64,000 nucleotides of DNA. Origin: Riptortus pedestris (taxonomy: Eukaryota; Arthropoda; Insecta; Hemiptera; Alydidae). Where the stretch lies: positions 89,253,501 to 89,317,500 of the forward strand of contig CM032233.1 of assembly GCA_019009955.1 (NCBI GenBank). Direction: 5' to 3'. Positions 11,684 through 22,367 of the stretch are shown here, piece after piece; the first letter of the stretch is position 1; every line of letters begins with the position of its first letter. Under the pieces are notes generated by a model. That model did not search any database. It saw only the letters and a program-made list of their open reading frames with translations, and was not told where the DNA came from. A program made the translations under genes and the position numbers.

Positions 11684-11835
11684 AAAAATTAAATGGACCT
11701 CATTTTTGTCATCCTCTAAGTGTGATTGATGAAAACTTGAACACTTTCAAGAATGGAACCGAGCCATGAGTAGTATAACTTTTATAGCCAATTTCATTAA
11801 TAAAAATTTGCTGAAACAGTGACTTAGCATAGGCC
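11624..11835 (+). mobile_element. Family B repeat, 3' end with (TA)n
   Basis: (TA)n at about 11624-11680, then a diverged family B terminal block (GGACCTCATTTTTGTCATC, CATGAGTAGTATAAC) ending AAAAATTTGCTGAAA. It is older than the other B copies, judging by its mismatches. Confidence 0.7.
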
Positions 11836-12201
11836 TTATAAATATGTGCAGAAATCTTTCTTTAAACATCTGTACACCAAATATTGACTAATTACCTATT
11901 TTGTTTTCAGTAAGTTTTGAGCTTTTGCTGGAAACATTTAATAACCGGTTGATTTTTCCAAATAACTCAGCCTTCAGTTCAAAAATAAATAAAGTTTTTG
12001 GACCCTGAATAACAGATCCAAAGAATATTGAAAGCTTTATAACATCTTCTGTATGTATAAAGAGAAATCTTTGTTCTAAAAAAGATACGTTACATTAATT
12101 ATGTTGACTTCACAATAAGAAACAATGGTAGTCTTACAGTAATAAAACAATTTTACAACAATTTAGTAATAAAACAAACAATCATAGAGGATTTCTATTA
12201 T
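11836..12201. other. Intron sequence, nothing recognised
   Basis: AT-rich sequence between two family B copies. Confidence 0.5.
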
Positions 12202-12787
12202 AAAAAAGTCCGTCACGCAGGGGCTGCATAAACTAAGCAGATTTCCCACGTGAAGTTTTACAATAGACAAATCTGCATACTGCTAACACTTAACACCACC
12301 GTGAGTAAATACAAACGGTAATGAGAAATTGTTAAGTTAATTTTAATAAGCTCCCAATGGAAATGGCTTATGAATTGTAAACAAATAGGTCTGCCAACCA
12401 CTGAGAACTGAACAGATAGACATATTCTTCACCGGAGTGAAAACCAATTACTGATGTACATCTGAATAAAACACATTAACTTTATTGCAAAGTATTTGCT
12501 ATATCTATTACTGCAATTTATAATGAATCAGAATAATTTATATTTTAATAACTAAAATTATAGTAGTCCAAGAAATAAAGAAGGGGATGGGGGGGGGGGG
12601 GGCATCAACAGAACGTATTTGCATATATCTCACAAAGTAAAAGGTTAGAAGACAAGAAAGGTTAGGTTATACGAGTGCCGAGCAGTTACAGAAACGGCAG
12701 AACTAATCCGGAAACTTCCGACAATAGCTGCACACACAACGCACGCACGCACGCACACGCACACACACACAGACACACACACACACA

Positions 12788-12867
<80 letters not shown>

Positions 12868-13295
12868 AATAAAAATGCAAATATCTCGGTTAATATTCAA
12901 GATAGAGAATAAATTTACATAAGAATATTTATAGTAAATTTAATTTGCAATGATTGGTTCTATACAATTTTTTGATCCGACGTACAGTAACGGAGATATT
13001 TCGAATTTTCAAAAATCCCCCCCTCCCACTGGTCCGATTTCAGCCGTTTACGAAGTTGATCTTTCTTTTTACATAAAATGATTAAATACCGAGTTTGGTA
13101 ACGATCAAACAAAAATTGTGCCCGCTAGAGCGTTAACAGACAAATATATATATATATATATATATATAATTTTGAATGGACCTCATTTTCATCATCTCCT
13201 GGGTAGGATCGATGGACATTTGAAGAAAATTTTAGAAAATTGTGTCATGAGTACGACCTCGATAGCTCATTTTCCTTAAGGGAAATCTGCTAAAA
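12202..13295 (+). mobile_element. Family B repeat, full-length copy
   Basis: It starts AAAAAGTCCGTCACGCAGG, with a short hairpin (ACGCAG/CTGC-type), then GCAGATTTCCCACGTG. It contains (AC)n at 12731-12866 and the block GATCCGACGTACAGTAACGG, then (TA)n at 13143-13168. It closes with the terminal block and GGAAATCTGCTAAAA. The motif GCAGATTTCCC near the start recurs inverted at the end, so the element has subterminal inverted repeats. It has no coding capacity. Length is about 1.1 kb. Confidence 0.8.
12731..12866. repeat. (AC)n microsatellite within family B
   Basis: A long AC run with ACGC and AGAC interruptions at its left end. It produces spurious His/Thr or Cys/Val ORFs on both strands. 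Confidence 0.97.
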
Positions 13296-14284
13296 ACCTG
13301 AACTATTTTTCCTTAGGAACAACAGAATATGTACACATGTTTTGTTGATTACAGAAAATCCTATAGCATACAAACATATTTTAATTACATTTTTCTTTGA
13401 AAGAAGATGATTCTACTTCTGAGATTTCCATGAGCAGTTTTCAAATTCCCTCTCAAGAGTTTTACTAATAATATAATAATAAATACTCTTTTTTTGTCTT
13501 TATAATATAGGAACACCGTATTCTCATAAATTGGTGCCCTATTTTTTTTTGTATTATTAAACTGACTTCTAAATATGTTTAGCCAATGTAATTACCATAA
13601 TAACAAGTTCTTTTTATTAGATATTTTAAGAGAGGAATCCTTTTTAATTTTTTTTTATTTCAAAGTAGTAAGTTCTAGGTTTGATCTCTTGAGGAGTTCA
13701 ATTAAGTGAGGTGAAACCTCTCAGCAGTGCTAAGATTTTTCAGTAGAAACAAAAAAAATATTGTCAGAGCTGCGTAAACTTAGCAGATTTCCTATAAGAC
13801 AATCTGATGATTTCAACACTACAAATTATCTATTTCAGCTGTAGTAAGAAGCCTATGTAAACAGGAATATAATACAAGCTGGATATGAGATAACTCAGTT
13901 AATTAAAGTTAAAATTGGATGAGTAGAAAAGGGTGTTATTGAAGACTGAATAAAAACATAAAATATCTCATTTAATATTTGAGATACTTATAAAATGATT
14001 AGATACATGAACATTTATAGAAATATAGTTTTTTTTTGGCACTGAAGTGGACTTTCTAACTTTCTCCCCGTTCTACTCCACCTCACCTAACTCTGGAATT
14101 TTCAACGGATATAAAATCAAATTTTAAAACAATTTTATATCAGTGCTTTTTTTTAAGTCAGAAACATCCTTAAGGCATAAATTGGTAAAAATCACAATAA
14201 ACCATATTTCTTAAAACTACTTTTTTTTTTATCTTCAGAAAAAAGAATTGTATTTTAAAAAAACCCACTCTTGCAACATGTACT
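13296..14284. other. Intron sequence, nothing recognised
   Basis: AT-rich with poly-T runs. No terminus, exon or domain was identified. Confidence 0.5.
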
Positions 14285-14500
14285 AATTAGCACAATCTGG
14301 TCTTCATACTAAGCATAGATGATATCAGGCTTGCCATACAAATCAATCAGATTGGCATTACTTCTGATCCTCCATCTGTGCTGCTCTCTTACAAGGGTTC
14401 TTTTTCCCCGACTAGGGGCTTCACTGGTTCTCCTGGATGACAGTCCATGTTTTACTGCCATTTATAACTGTTAGTCTGATGACAATTTTATAAATATGTA
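14285..14500 (-). pseudogene. LINE remnant, region after RT domain
   Basis: The minus-strand reading gives KIVIRLTVINGSKTWTVIQE, then a stop, and in another frame VREQHRWRIRSNANLIDLYG and KPDIIYA. This matches the arthropod LINE order 'lirpvl.YGsEtWtl...e' followed by 'WRiRsNaEl..LY..pDI' (family knowledge). It is too broken to code. It may belong to the same family as the other minus-strand LINE pieces in this gene. Confidence 0.7.
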
Positions 14501-15377
14501 TATTCGTCTGTCTTAAAGTCAAATAATAGCACAACGTAACCCCTCAAAATGGACACCTTTCTCCAATATCACTCGTATACAACACATCTCAGTGGGGAAT
14601 TTTCAAATATCCTGAACTTAATGTAATATGGTTTCACCCCTCTGCAACAGACAGCCCTTTAACATACTTGGACAGCAAAATGTTCATCTCTAGAAGATTA
14701 ATTCACCATTCTGAAAAGACACTTAAAAATCTTAAGAATTAAGAAAACCATATAGAATGGTTTATTTTATGATATAAACATTAATTTATCTTTATAAAAT
14801 ATAATTGTTTTGATTTATTTTCTGTTTGGTGATGTTTTGCATCCTTGAAGATTAGCATTGTTGTTTTTTCCAATATTTTGTTTAGTGTTTTATAATTAAA
14901 TTTAATAATTATTTTTAATGTATGTTGTTATTCCTAATTGATAATAATGGGTAAATTCAGAATTAAATTCCATAAAATAAATATTTCTGTACATTTAAAC
15001 TCATGCTGTCCTACATGGAAGTTTTTATTTTTATTCTTCTACATAGTATTTCTGGTTTAACAAAGGATTTGTTTTCTAGAGATCTCAAAGGAAATGCACT
15101 TTGAAGTAGGATTACAAAGTTTTCTATGAAGTTTTTACACTTTTTTTTTTTCCATTGCCTCTAGGCGGATTTCATAGAAATCCCCATTCCCCTACTCATC
15201 GTGTCCTTTTAGTCCTAATTTGCCTCAGTCTTTTTCGTTCTTTTAACATAGAACATTATATCTAATGGCATGAAAAAATGTCTCATTGTAAAAGAAAAAT
15301 TGAAATATTGATTTAATTTAAATTCCCTAAGTAAGCAAAGTCAGATATTGAAAACCAGTCTATATAAATAAAATAGT
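14501..15377. other. Intron sequence, nothing recognised
   Basis: AT-rich; no feature supported. Confidence 0.5.
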
Positions 15378-16164
15378 AAAAAAGTCCATCACGCAAGGGC
15401 TGCGTAAACTAAGCAGATTTCCCTCATGAAGTTTAGTAATAGATAAATCTACACACTAGTAACATAACATCACCGTGAATATTAAGTGAATAAATACAAA
15501 CGGAAATAAGACATGTTTCAATAAATTTCAATAACCTGCCAATGGGAAACATTTGAAATGTAAACAAACAGGTCTGCCAGCCTCACACTGGAAAGAAAAA
15601 CAATTTCTGAAATATAACATACTAATTTTATTAATTAGTACTGTAATTAATAATGAGTCAGAATAATTGTTATCTCATTCAATCAAAATTTAGTAGTACA
15701 AGACCTTAAGACAGGGTGGGGGGTCACGAGGATATATTTGCATGTATCTCATATAATAAAGGTCTCTTGAATACAATATTTGGTATTTAAGCTTTGAAAG
15801 ATGTGGTTTATTATATAATAGAGTATTGTTTATGTAACATGAGTAGAAGTGGGGGTTTGCTGAAGCTAAAAACTTAAAAATGCAAATATGTTGGTTAATA
15901 TTCACGATAGAGAATAAATGTATATAACAATAATTATAGTAAATTTAATTTGCAATAAGATTAGCTCTATACAATTTTTCGATCCGACGAACAGTAACGG
16001 ATATTTACGAAAATCCTCCCCCCTCTAAACCCCCCCTCCCCTGGTCCAATTTCAGCCGTTAACGAACTTGATCTTTCTTTTTACATAAACCGACAAAATA
16101 TTGAGTTTGGTAACAATTATATAATAATTGTGACCGCTAAAGCGGTAACGGACAAATATTATGG

Positions 16165-16201
<37 letters not shown>

Positions 16202-16328
16202 GTTTTGAATGGACCTCATTTTCGTCATCTCCTAGGTAGGATCGATGGACATTTGAAGAAAAATTTCGAAAATCGCGTCATGAGTATGACCTCAATAGCT
16301 GATTTCCCTTAAGGGAAATCTACTAAAA
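15378..16328 (+). mobile_element. Family B repeat, full-length copy
   Basis: It starts AAAAAAGTCCATCACGCAAG and ends GGGAAATCTACTAAAA. It contains the GATCCGACGAACAGTAACGG block and (TA)n at 16165-16192. It sits in the intron just 46 bp downstream (minus-strand sense) of the 16374-16527 exon donor, so it inserted close to a splice site. Confidence 0.8.
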
Positions 16329-16373
16329 TGCAAAAAAAAAAAAAGATTAAAAATAGAAGTTTTTTAAACACAC

Positions 16374-16527
16374 CACTTGTGGGAAGATTATGAAATGTTA
16401 TAGTTACACCATTTTCTGTAAAAAAAACTTCTTCAACATCCGTCAATTTGTTTTGTCCAACTCTGACAGACCTCCACTCACATGTTATTTTAGTATCAGA
16501 CATCCTGGTGGCCATGTCTACTTCCAC
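16374..16527 (-). CDS. Probable exon of SUMO protease gene, N-terminal to catalytic domain
   Basis: The acceptor ATTTCTTTCAG precedes GTGGAAGTAG, and the donor is ACAAGTG|GTGTGTTT. It has 154 nt. It reads VEVDMATRMSDTKITCEWRS, then VRVGQNKLTDVEEVFFTENG, then VTITFHNLPTS plus one base. I recall that SENP6/7 proteins carry a 'C.SVRIG......PV..T..GI.I' type segment ahead of the protease domain. The resemblance is suggestive and is not proof. The exit phase (1) fits exon 9616-9767, giving Asp at the junction. No stop codons occur. Upstream exons were not identified above 16.5 kb. Confidence 0.65.
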
Positions 16528-17529
16528 CTGAAAGAAATTGTCTAATTAAAAGTTAAAAAATAAACAAATAGTTACAAAAACAAAAAATTGTACTAAGTAG
16601 GTTCTGACTGTTATAAAACTATGACAGGGGACTATATAAGCACTGAAAAATAATTACTAAAATATTGCAATAATATGTCATTTTCATTTAAAAGACAAAA
16701 TATTTCAAAGACTAGATAACTTGAACAATAAAATAGGAGATTGGTTTTATTACAAGATCAGGAAGATCTGCCTAAAATATTAAGGTTTTAAAATAGGTAA
16801 TTGTGGTTGTTGGCTGTGAATTGCTATTTTAACTACATGAATTACTATTACTTTAATGTATACTTAAAGTACTGGTTATTCAAGTGATTGACTTATATTT
16901 CTCATCTAAGTAGCACAGTAATTTTAAATACCATAATTTGTTTTCACACAAGCTTTGAGGTTTTGTCATTATTAAAGTAATAATATTAACAGTGAAACTA
17001 AAGGATCAAAATTAATTTACAGCAAACATATTTTTATATCCTGAAACACCATTTGTATTAATTCATACATTTTTTTTTTGTGAGCCACTCAATATTGAAG
17101 CGTTTTACGTAGAACTATAGATCAATGCCTGAAATCAGGCCAGGGAGAGGGAGTTTTAGAACAGGTGGGGGGGGGGGAGGGTAATTCAGATTAAAATGAT
17201 ATATAACCAATTTTTATAATATCTCAGTTATTATGAATCGGATCAAAAAATGATAAATAATGAATCAGTCACTGTATCAAATGATGTATATGGAATACTC
17301 ACTACAATCATTGAAAATTCTCACAAGGTGGAGTACATTACGCTAACTTTGCAGTTGCCAGCAGATAACTCAACAACGTATAACAATTTACAGTGAAACT
17401 ACAAAATCAAATCATCTGAAATTTATACTCTTCAAGCATTGAATTAAATTTTCACTTTCCAATAACCCTACATGTTGGTGGATGCTAGAAGACTGGTGCG
17501 AAGTCCGCATCACCCCCTACCGAAGGTCA
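16528..17529. other. Probable intron or upstream region
   Basis: AT-rich, with a G11 run near 17168 and a segment (TATCTCAGTTATTATGAATC near 17220) that distantly resembles the family B interior. No exon is supported. Confidence 0.45.
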
Positions 17530-17745
17530 TTGGTGCCTTTCCTACTGCTTTTTTATGAGGCAAATGAATTCTCAATTCAAGATGTGCCACTTTTCTGCTA
17601 CACCAGGACCGACTCGATCCCTTGCAACCTGAACAATAAATGGGATTTCCTTCAATCTCACATCAAATCCATTTGCCAGAGATGGAGCCATTTTTATCTC
17701 CACAGTCTTCAGCTGAGATTGAGATGGTCATAATGATTGACTCCC
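17530..17745 (-). repeat. Shared segment D (copy 1)
   Basis: The minus-strand sequence GCTGAAGACTGTGGAGATAA and its continuation (AAATGGATTTGA..., CCATTTATTGTTCAGG...) match the plus strand at about 24850-24985. It has a short open stretch (LKTVEIKMAPSLANGFDVR, then LKEIPFIVQVARDRVGPGV). The other copy is frame-disrupted. It may be an old transposon or retroposed gene fragment; I do not recognise it. Confidence 0.55.
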
Positions 17746-18407
17746 AATGGGGTCTTAGGTTGAACATGTTCTTTCCCTTGACATTATTAACAGACAATAC
17801 GATATATTTTTCTATTTATTAGAAGATTAGCTATTGAAATTGTATTCATGAGGTGATTTTTGAAAACCTACAAATTTATCTTGTTGACAAAAATGAGGTT
17901 AAATAATAGTAGCTAAGGTATCCAGCTACGATCAGGGAATCATTACATACTGAGTTATGATTCTGATGATGGTATTTTTTTTGGCAAGGCTTTACTAAGT
18001 ATATTTTTACATTTCTTGTCTTAGTGTTTAGAATTACAACTGAATATTTAGTAAATAAAGTGAATTTATAGAATTTCTTAATCTTGATGAATAAAAAAAA
18101 TAATTTCCTGATCAATCCCTCTGCACTGATCAAAACATTCAGTACAATATTAATCATAATGATGATAGCATTCATCATTATTATGTACTTTAACCATAGA
18201 ATACTGTAGCTTTGCTCAGTATTGTTGGGAATATTTAGTCAATTCGTTTTTCAAAACATTATGGGCCATAAAAATCATAATTATGGATAGCATTTTTTTT
18301 ATTATAATCTGTGTAATATTAAAAATTTCTATTCACCAAAACAATCCTAAACACAATATCTGTAACTATTTTATGTATTTAATTACCATTATTAAAAATA
18401 TTCTATT
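17746..18407. other. Non-coding stretch, nothing recognised
   Basis: Chance ORFs only. Confidence 0.45.
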
Positions 18408-19170
18408 ACTAGCTGTACCCTGCGCGCGTTGCTACGCCACCAACTAATATACTAAATTACGATAAAGATGTACCTATATAACAAATGTTACCCTAAATAT
18501 CAAATTAAACATCTTTTGTCATGTGCAGGTTCCACCCAAAAAAAGCAACAATAGGAAACAAAATATTTTATTTCATGCCTCCCTAACATCCCTCACGATA
18601 AAGATGTACCTATATAACAAATGTTACTCTAAATATCAAATTAAACATCTTTTGTCATGTGCAGGTTCCCCCCCCCAAAAAAAAACAACAATAGGAAACA
18701 AAATATTTCATTTCATGCCTCCCTAACAACCCTCACTTCGGTTCGTTCCTAAAAATGTTAATATAGTTTATAGTCAAACATATAGAGTTTCATAGATTTT
18801 GATGTAGTCTTTCGTATCCTATAACATTGTTGACTCCCACTATTGTTTTTGGCGTATAACTCATTTATACTTCGGTATACGAGAAAAGAGTATATTATAA
18901 AAGTTACTCTAAATAATAAAATAATCAACTTTTGTTATGTGCATATTTGCCGAAAACCCAATAGGAGACGAAATTTTAGGGGACGCTATTTTTAATTTCA
19001 GGCCTCCCTTATAACCCCCACTCCTGTTCGTCTCAGAGAATATTAATATAGCCAGAAACCTAACATGTTTTAGTAGTAATATACATACCAAGTTTCATAA
19101 AATTCGGTTCAGCCGTTTACGATTCTATAAAGGACATACAAACAAACATTCATTTTTATATATATAGATA
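18408..19170 (-). mobile_element. Family A-related repeat, divergent subfamily, reverse
   Basis: It opens with ACTAGCTGTACCCTGCGCGC, a variant of the CTAG/hairpin terminus (reverse orientation). It runs through two 136-bp tandem units and a standard family unit (CAATAGGAGACGAAATTTTA, CCTCCCTTATAACCCCCACT). It ends in TTCGGTTCAGCCG, then ACAAACAAACATTC and a short TA tract. No protein is encoded. Confidence 0.7.
18459..18736. repeat. 136-bp tandem duplication inside a family A copy
   Basis: ACGATAAAGATGTACCTATA begins at 18459 and again at 18595. The two units differ mainly in the length of a C/A homopolymer (CACCCAAAAAAA versus CCCCCCAAAAAA). Confidence 0.9.
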
Positions 19171-20199
19171 AATTCAAAGAAGAAACTTAGTATTGAACAT
19201 AGTATGCTTATATATAATTGAAAAACTTAGCATTGAACATAGTTGCACTGTTACGTATAACATATTAATGGAGGATAGTTAATAAATGACACACATAACT
19301 TGATACACTTCCCTATCATGTTTAACCCCTTTAACATTGTTTTATTTAAATGATTTATGAAATTTAAACAAATATACATTTCTGAGAATAGTTGAAGGAC
19401 AATTACATCCGAGGTTGTACCAAAATATCTTAATTTTGTAACAAATGTAACAATTTGTGTATAATACCTTCGTTGTATTGGACCAAAATAAAATTTTCTT
19501 TCATTCTGAGAATAACACAAAATTACTTAAAGAGTAAGTATTAAATGCTGTGAAATTCATAATCATGCTAAGTTCAATGAATATTTACATTCTATTTATT
19601 TTAACTTTACACTCCATTTCATGTTTAAAGCACTTGCCATCATTAGTTTTGTTATGTGATAAAAATGTATATGAGACAAATTCCTCAAAATCTCAGTGTG
19701 TTGAATCCTTAGCTTTTTGGTAACTATTACTATGGCATGCTGTATACTTTTCTTGGGTCTTGCAGAATAAATGTGAATCAGGAGGAAAAAAAAAATAATT
19801 AAAAGAAAATCACTCCCTACTCAATCCCCTCTTTCTTATTCAAAACCATGTGGGCAAAGTAAATAATAATCATTGAGAGCATTCATCATTATTAAGCATC
19901 ATCTTTCTCTTTCCCACCGAAAGCCAACCCTCTCAGCAGATGGAACCCTTGTTGTCCTATAGCCGCCTGTGATTGTCTCTCTATAACTCCTGGTCCTAAT
20001 TCCATTTAAATTATTGCAACTTCAGCTATTATAAAAATTAAGCCATCAGAATGTTACAATAATTTACTTATCTTAGGAGGGAAATAAATAACTCTGATCA
20101 ATGTTACCTAACTATGAATTAATTTAGATTAAGAAAGTAAAGATGGGGGGGGGTGTCATAATCTCCTAACTAACCCGATTCATACTTAGAACAATCATA
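19171..20199. other. Non-coding stretch, nothing recognised
   Basis: AT-rich, with chance ORFs and a G9 run near 20145. Not assigned to families A, B or C. Confidence 0.45.
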
Positions 20200-20900
20200 C
20201 AAGTAATATAACAAAAGTTACTCTAAATAAGGAAATAAACAACTTTCGTTAAGTGAATGTTTGCCAAAAAAAAAAAAAAAAAAAAAATGGAACGAAATAT
20301 GACTATTTTTCATTTCATACCTTCCTTAGAACTTCTATTCGTTCCTAGAAATGTTAATATTGATTATATTCATGGAAGGGTTAATGCTAACTCATATATA
20401 GAGTTATGTTTAGTTTGGTTAAGTGGTTTGTGCCTTATAAAATTGTTGACTATCATTATAGTTTTTAGTGTATATCTCGTTTATACTCTAGTATGGGTTG
20501 GTTGGTGCTAACTCAGATATTGAGTTTTGTTAAATATCGTGTAGTCAATTGAGCCCGTTAAATTGTTGACCCCTTTTATAGCATTTAGTATATATCTAAT
20601 AATTTGCAACAGCAGTGCATACAACCAAGCTACTCTAAATACCTGAATAAAAAAAGTTTAGTTATGTGCCTGTTTGCCAATAAACCAATAGGAAAATGAA
20701 AAATAACGTTTTTTTCATCTCAGCCCTCCCTCATAACCTGTTAGTATTTAAAAATATTAGTATAGCCTAAAGTCTATTAGTATATTCTAAATACTAAAAT
20801 ATTAGTATAGCCTAAAGTTGGGTTAGGAGTAATACACATACTAAAGTTTCATAAAATTCGCTTTAGTAGTTTAGGTATGAAAAGGTAACATTGTTGTTAT
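20200..20900 (-). mobile_element. Family A fragment, reverse, diverged
   Basis: Shows the AACAAAAGTTACTCTAAATA hairpin block twice, an A25 expansion at about 20264-20287, the CCTCCCTCATAACC block, and ends in AAAGTTTCATAAAATTCG, then GAAAAGGTAAC. Confidence 0.7.
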
Positions 20901-20957
20901 TATTTCAATTCCATGTGCCACAAAACAAGTATTGTGAAATTATATATATATACACAC

Positions 20958-21341
20958 ACTAGCGGACCCGGTAGACATTGTCCTGCAATGATATTTCAAG
21001 CCATTAGGATATTAAATTTAATAATATTATGTTTAAAACAAAAGCTACTTTACTATATCTCAATTATACTTTGTTATACTACAAAAGTGAATATAACAAA
21101 ATTTAGTCTAAATAACAAAATAAACAACTTTTATCTGTGCATATTTGCTGAAAAACCAATAGGAAACGAAATATCGCTATTTTTAATTTCAAGCCTCCTT
21201 CATAACCCCACTCCTGTTTGTTTCAGAGAATATTCATATCCAGAGCGTCACCCAAACACATACAAAAAAATTCATTCAAATCGATCCAGCCTTTTAGGAG
21301 GAGCTCAGTGACATACACGCATACAGTAGAATTATATATAT
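20958..21341 (-). mobile_element. Family A-related fragment with variant ends
   Basis: It starts ACTAGCGGACCCGGTAG, a variant hairpin terminus, and contains one standard unit (CCAATAGGAAACGAAATATC). It ends in TTTAGGAGGAGCTCAGTGAC and GTAGAATTATATATATAAAG, a 5' end unlike the standard one. It marks a second subfamily. Confidence 0.65.
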
Positions 21342-21343
21342 AA

Positions 21344-21386
<43 letters not shown>
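21342..21386. repeat. (TA)n tract between family A copies
   Basis: An alternating TA run separating two family A termini. Confidence 0.95.
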
Positions 21387-21388
<2 letters not shown>

Positions 21389-21449
21389 AAATACTATCAT
21401 CATTCAGCCTCAAATGATATCCCGTGCGAAGCTGGGTACCTTAGCTAGT
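21387..21449 (+). mobile_element. Family A 3' terminus alone
   Basis: Only the last ~60 bases are present: CATTCAGCCTCAAATGAT, the hairpin CCCGTGCGAAGCTGGG (mutated), then TACCTTAGCTAGT. The next copy begins at once. Confidence 0.85.
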
Positions 21450-22329
21450 ATGTATATAAAATTGTAACCTCTGTCTGTACATTGATTTTTTTTTTGCAAA
21501 ATTTCACGATAACTTTTCGTTTCACATGTCATAGACACCATAACTGCATTTTGTTTCTTTCGTGTCTGTTTGTTACCTTTTCACGCATAAACGGCTGAAC
21601 CGAATTTTATGAAACTTGGTATGTATATTACTAATAGAAGATAAGCTATGTTAACATTTCTGTAGACGACACGAGCGGAGGGGGTGGGGGGTTATCCGGG
21701 AAGCATATTATCTCATGCACAGTATATTATTTCTTATTTAGAACAACTTTTGATGCATCCACTTTTGTCATTTAACAAAGTATAAACGAGGTATTCGCTA
21801 AAACTATAGCGGGGGTAACCAATTGTATTAGTACTAATAAATGTTTATTTGTTATAGGCGAAATAATGTTGTTTTTCGACTTATTGGTAGTTCTATGTAT
21901 AATTCGTATTAGTGAGATTATAAATCTCAAGCAGAAGAGAAAGTCGCACGGAGGCCCACCCACACAGTTAATTGTATTAACTTATTTCCTGTTAAATGCT
22001 GGCACTATTGGAATTTCTTTCTACTTATAACCGACTATTTCTAAACTATGTCTGCTCGGAGTGGGTTTGACAGAAAATATGCTCATTATAGATACTATTT
22101 CATTATGATAAATGCTATCCTGTTTGAATTATTCACGGTGTGTCAAACAGTAGAGAGGGATTGATTGGGAACTCATTTTCATTTACTCTTTTTAGTTAAA
22201 TTTTCTATTCTATAAGTACCCTCAGTTACCCTTATGGAAAAATAATACACCCAGACAGGAAGTATAATTGTACTCATTGAAGCCTTGCTATAAAAATACC
22301 CTCAATGATTTCCCCTTAACCTTAACTAG

Positions 22330-22330
<1 letters not shown>
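21450..22330 (+). mobile_element. Family A copy, forward, long form
   Basis: 5' AAAATTGTAACCTCTGTCTG, the TTTTCACGCATAAACGGCTG block, then the long-form-specific interior (TAGTGAGATTATAAATC, TGTCTGCTCGGAGTGGG), ending at CTTAACTAGT with the hairpin lost. It directly follows the preceding 3' end, head to tail. Confidence 0.8.
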
Positions 22331-22360
<30 letters not shown>

Positions 22361-22367
22361 ATATATA

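Larger units (their letters stand above)
1876..16527 (-). other. SENP6/7-like SUMO protease gene, partial span
   Basis: Six exons on the minus strand lie in this order: 16374-16527, 9616-9767, 6328-6389, 4294-4410, 3914-4132, 1876-1973. Their splice phases are 0/1, 1/0, 0/2, 2/2, 2/2 and 2/1, so they join into one continuous reading frame of about 267 codons. The last three match the start of the SENP6/SENP7 catalytic domain. Family proteins cut SUMO from poly-SUMO chains in the nucleus (established knowledge). N-terminal exons above 16.5 kb and the catalytic Asp and Cys exons below base 1 are not seen. Introns are long and full of LINE, family A and family B debris. Confidence 0.8.

Noticed and set aside
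17482..17822. Overlapping 83- and 60-codon plus-strand ORFs
   Set aside because: They are antisense to shared segment D and show no domain or splice signals.
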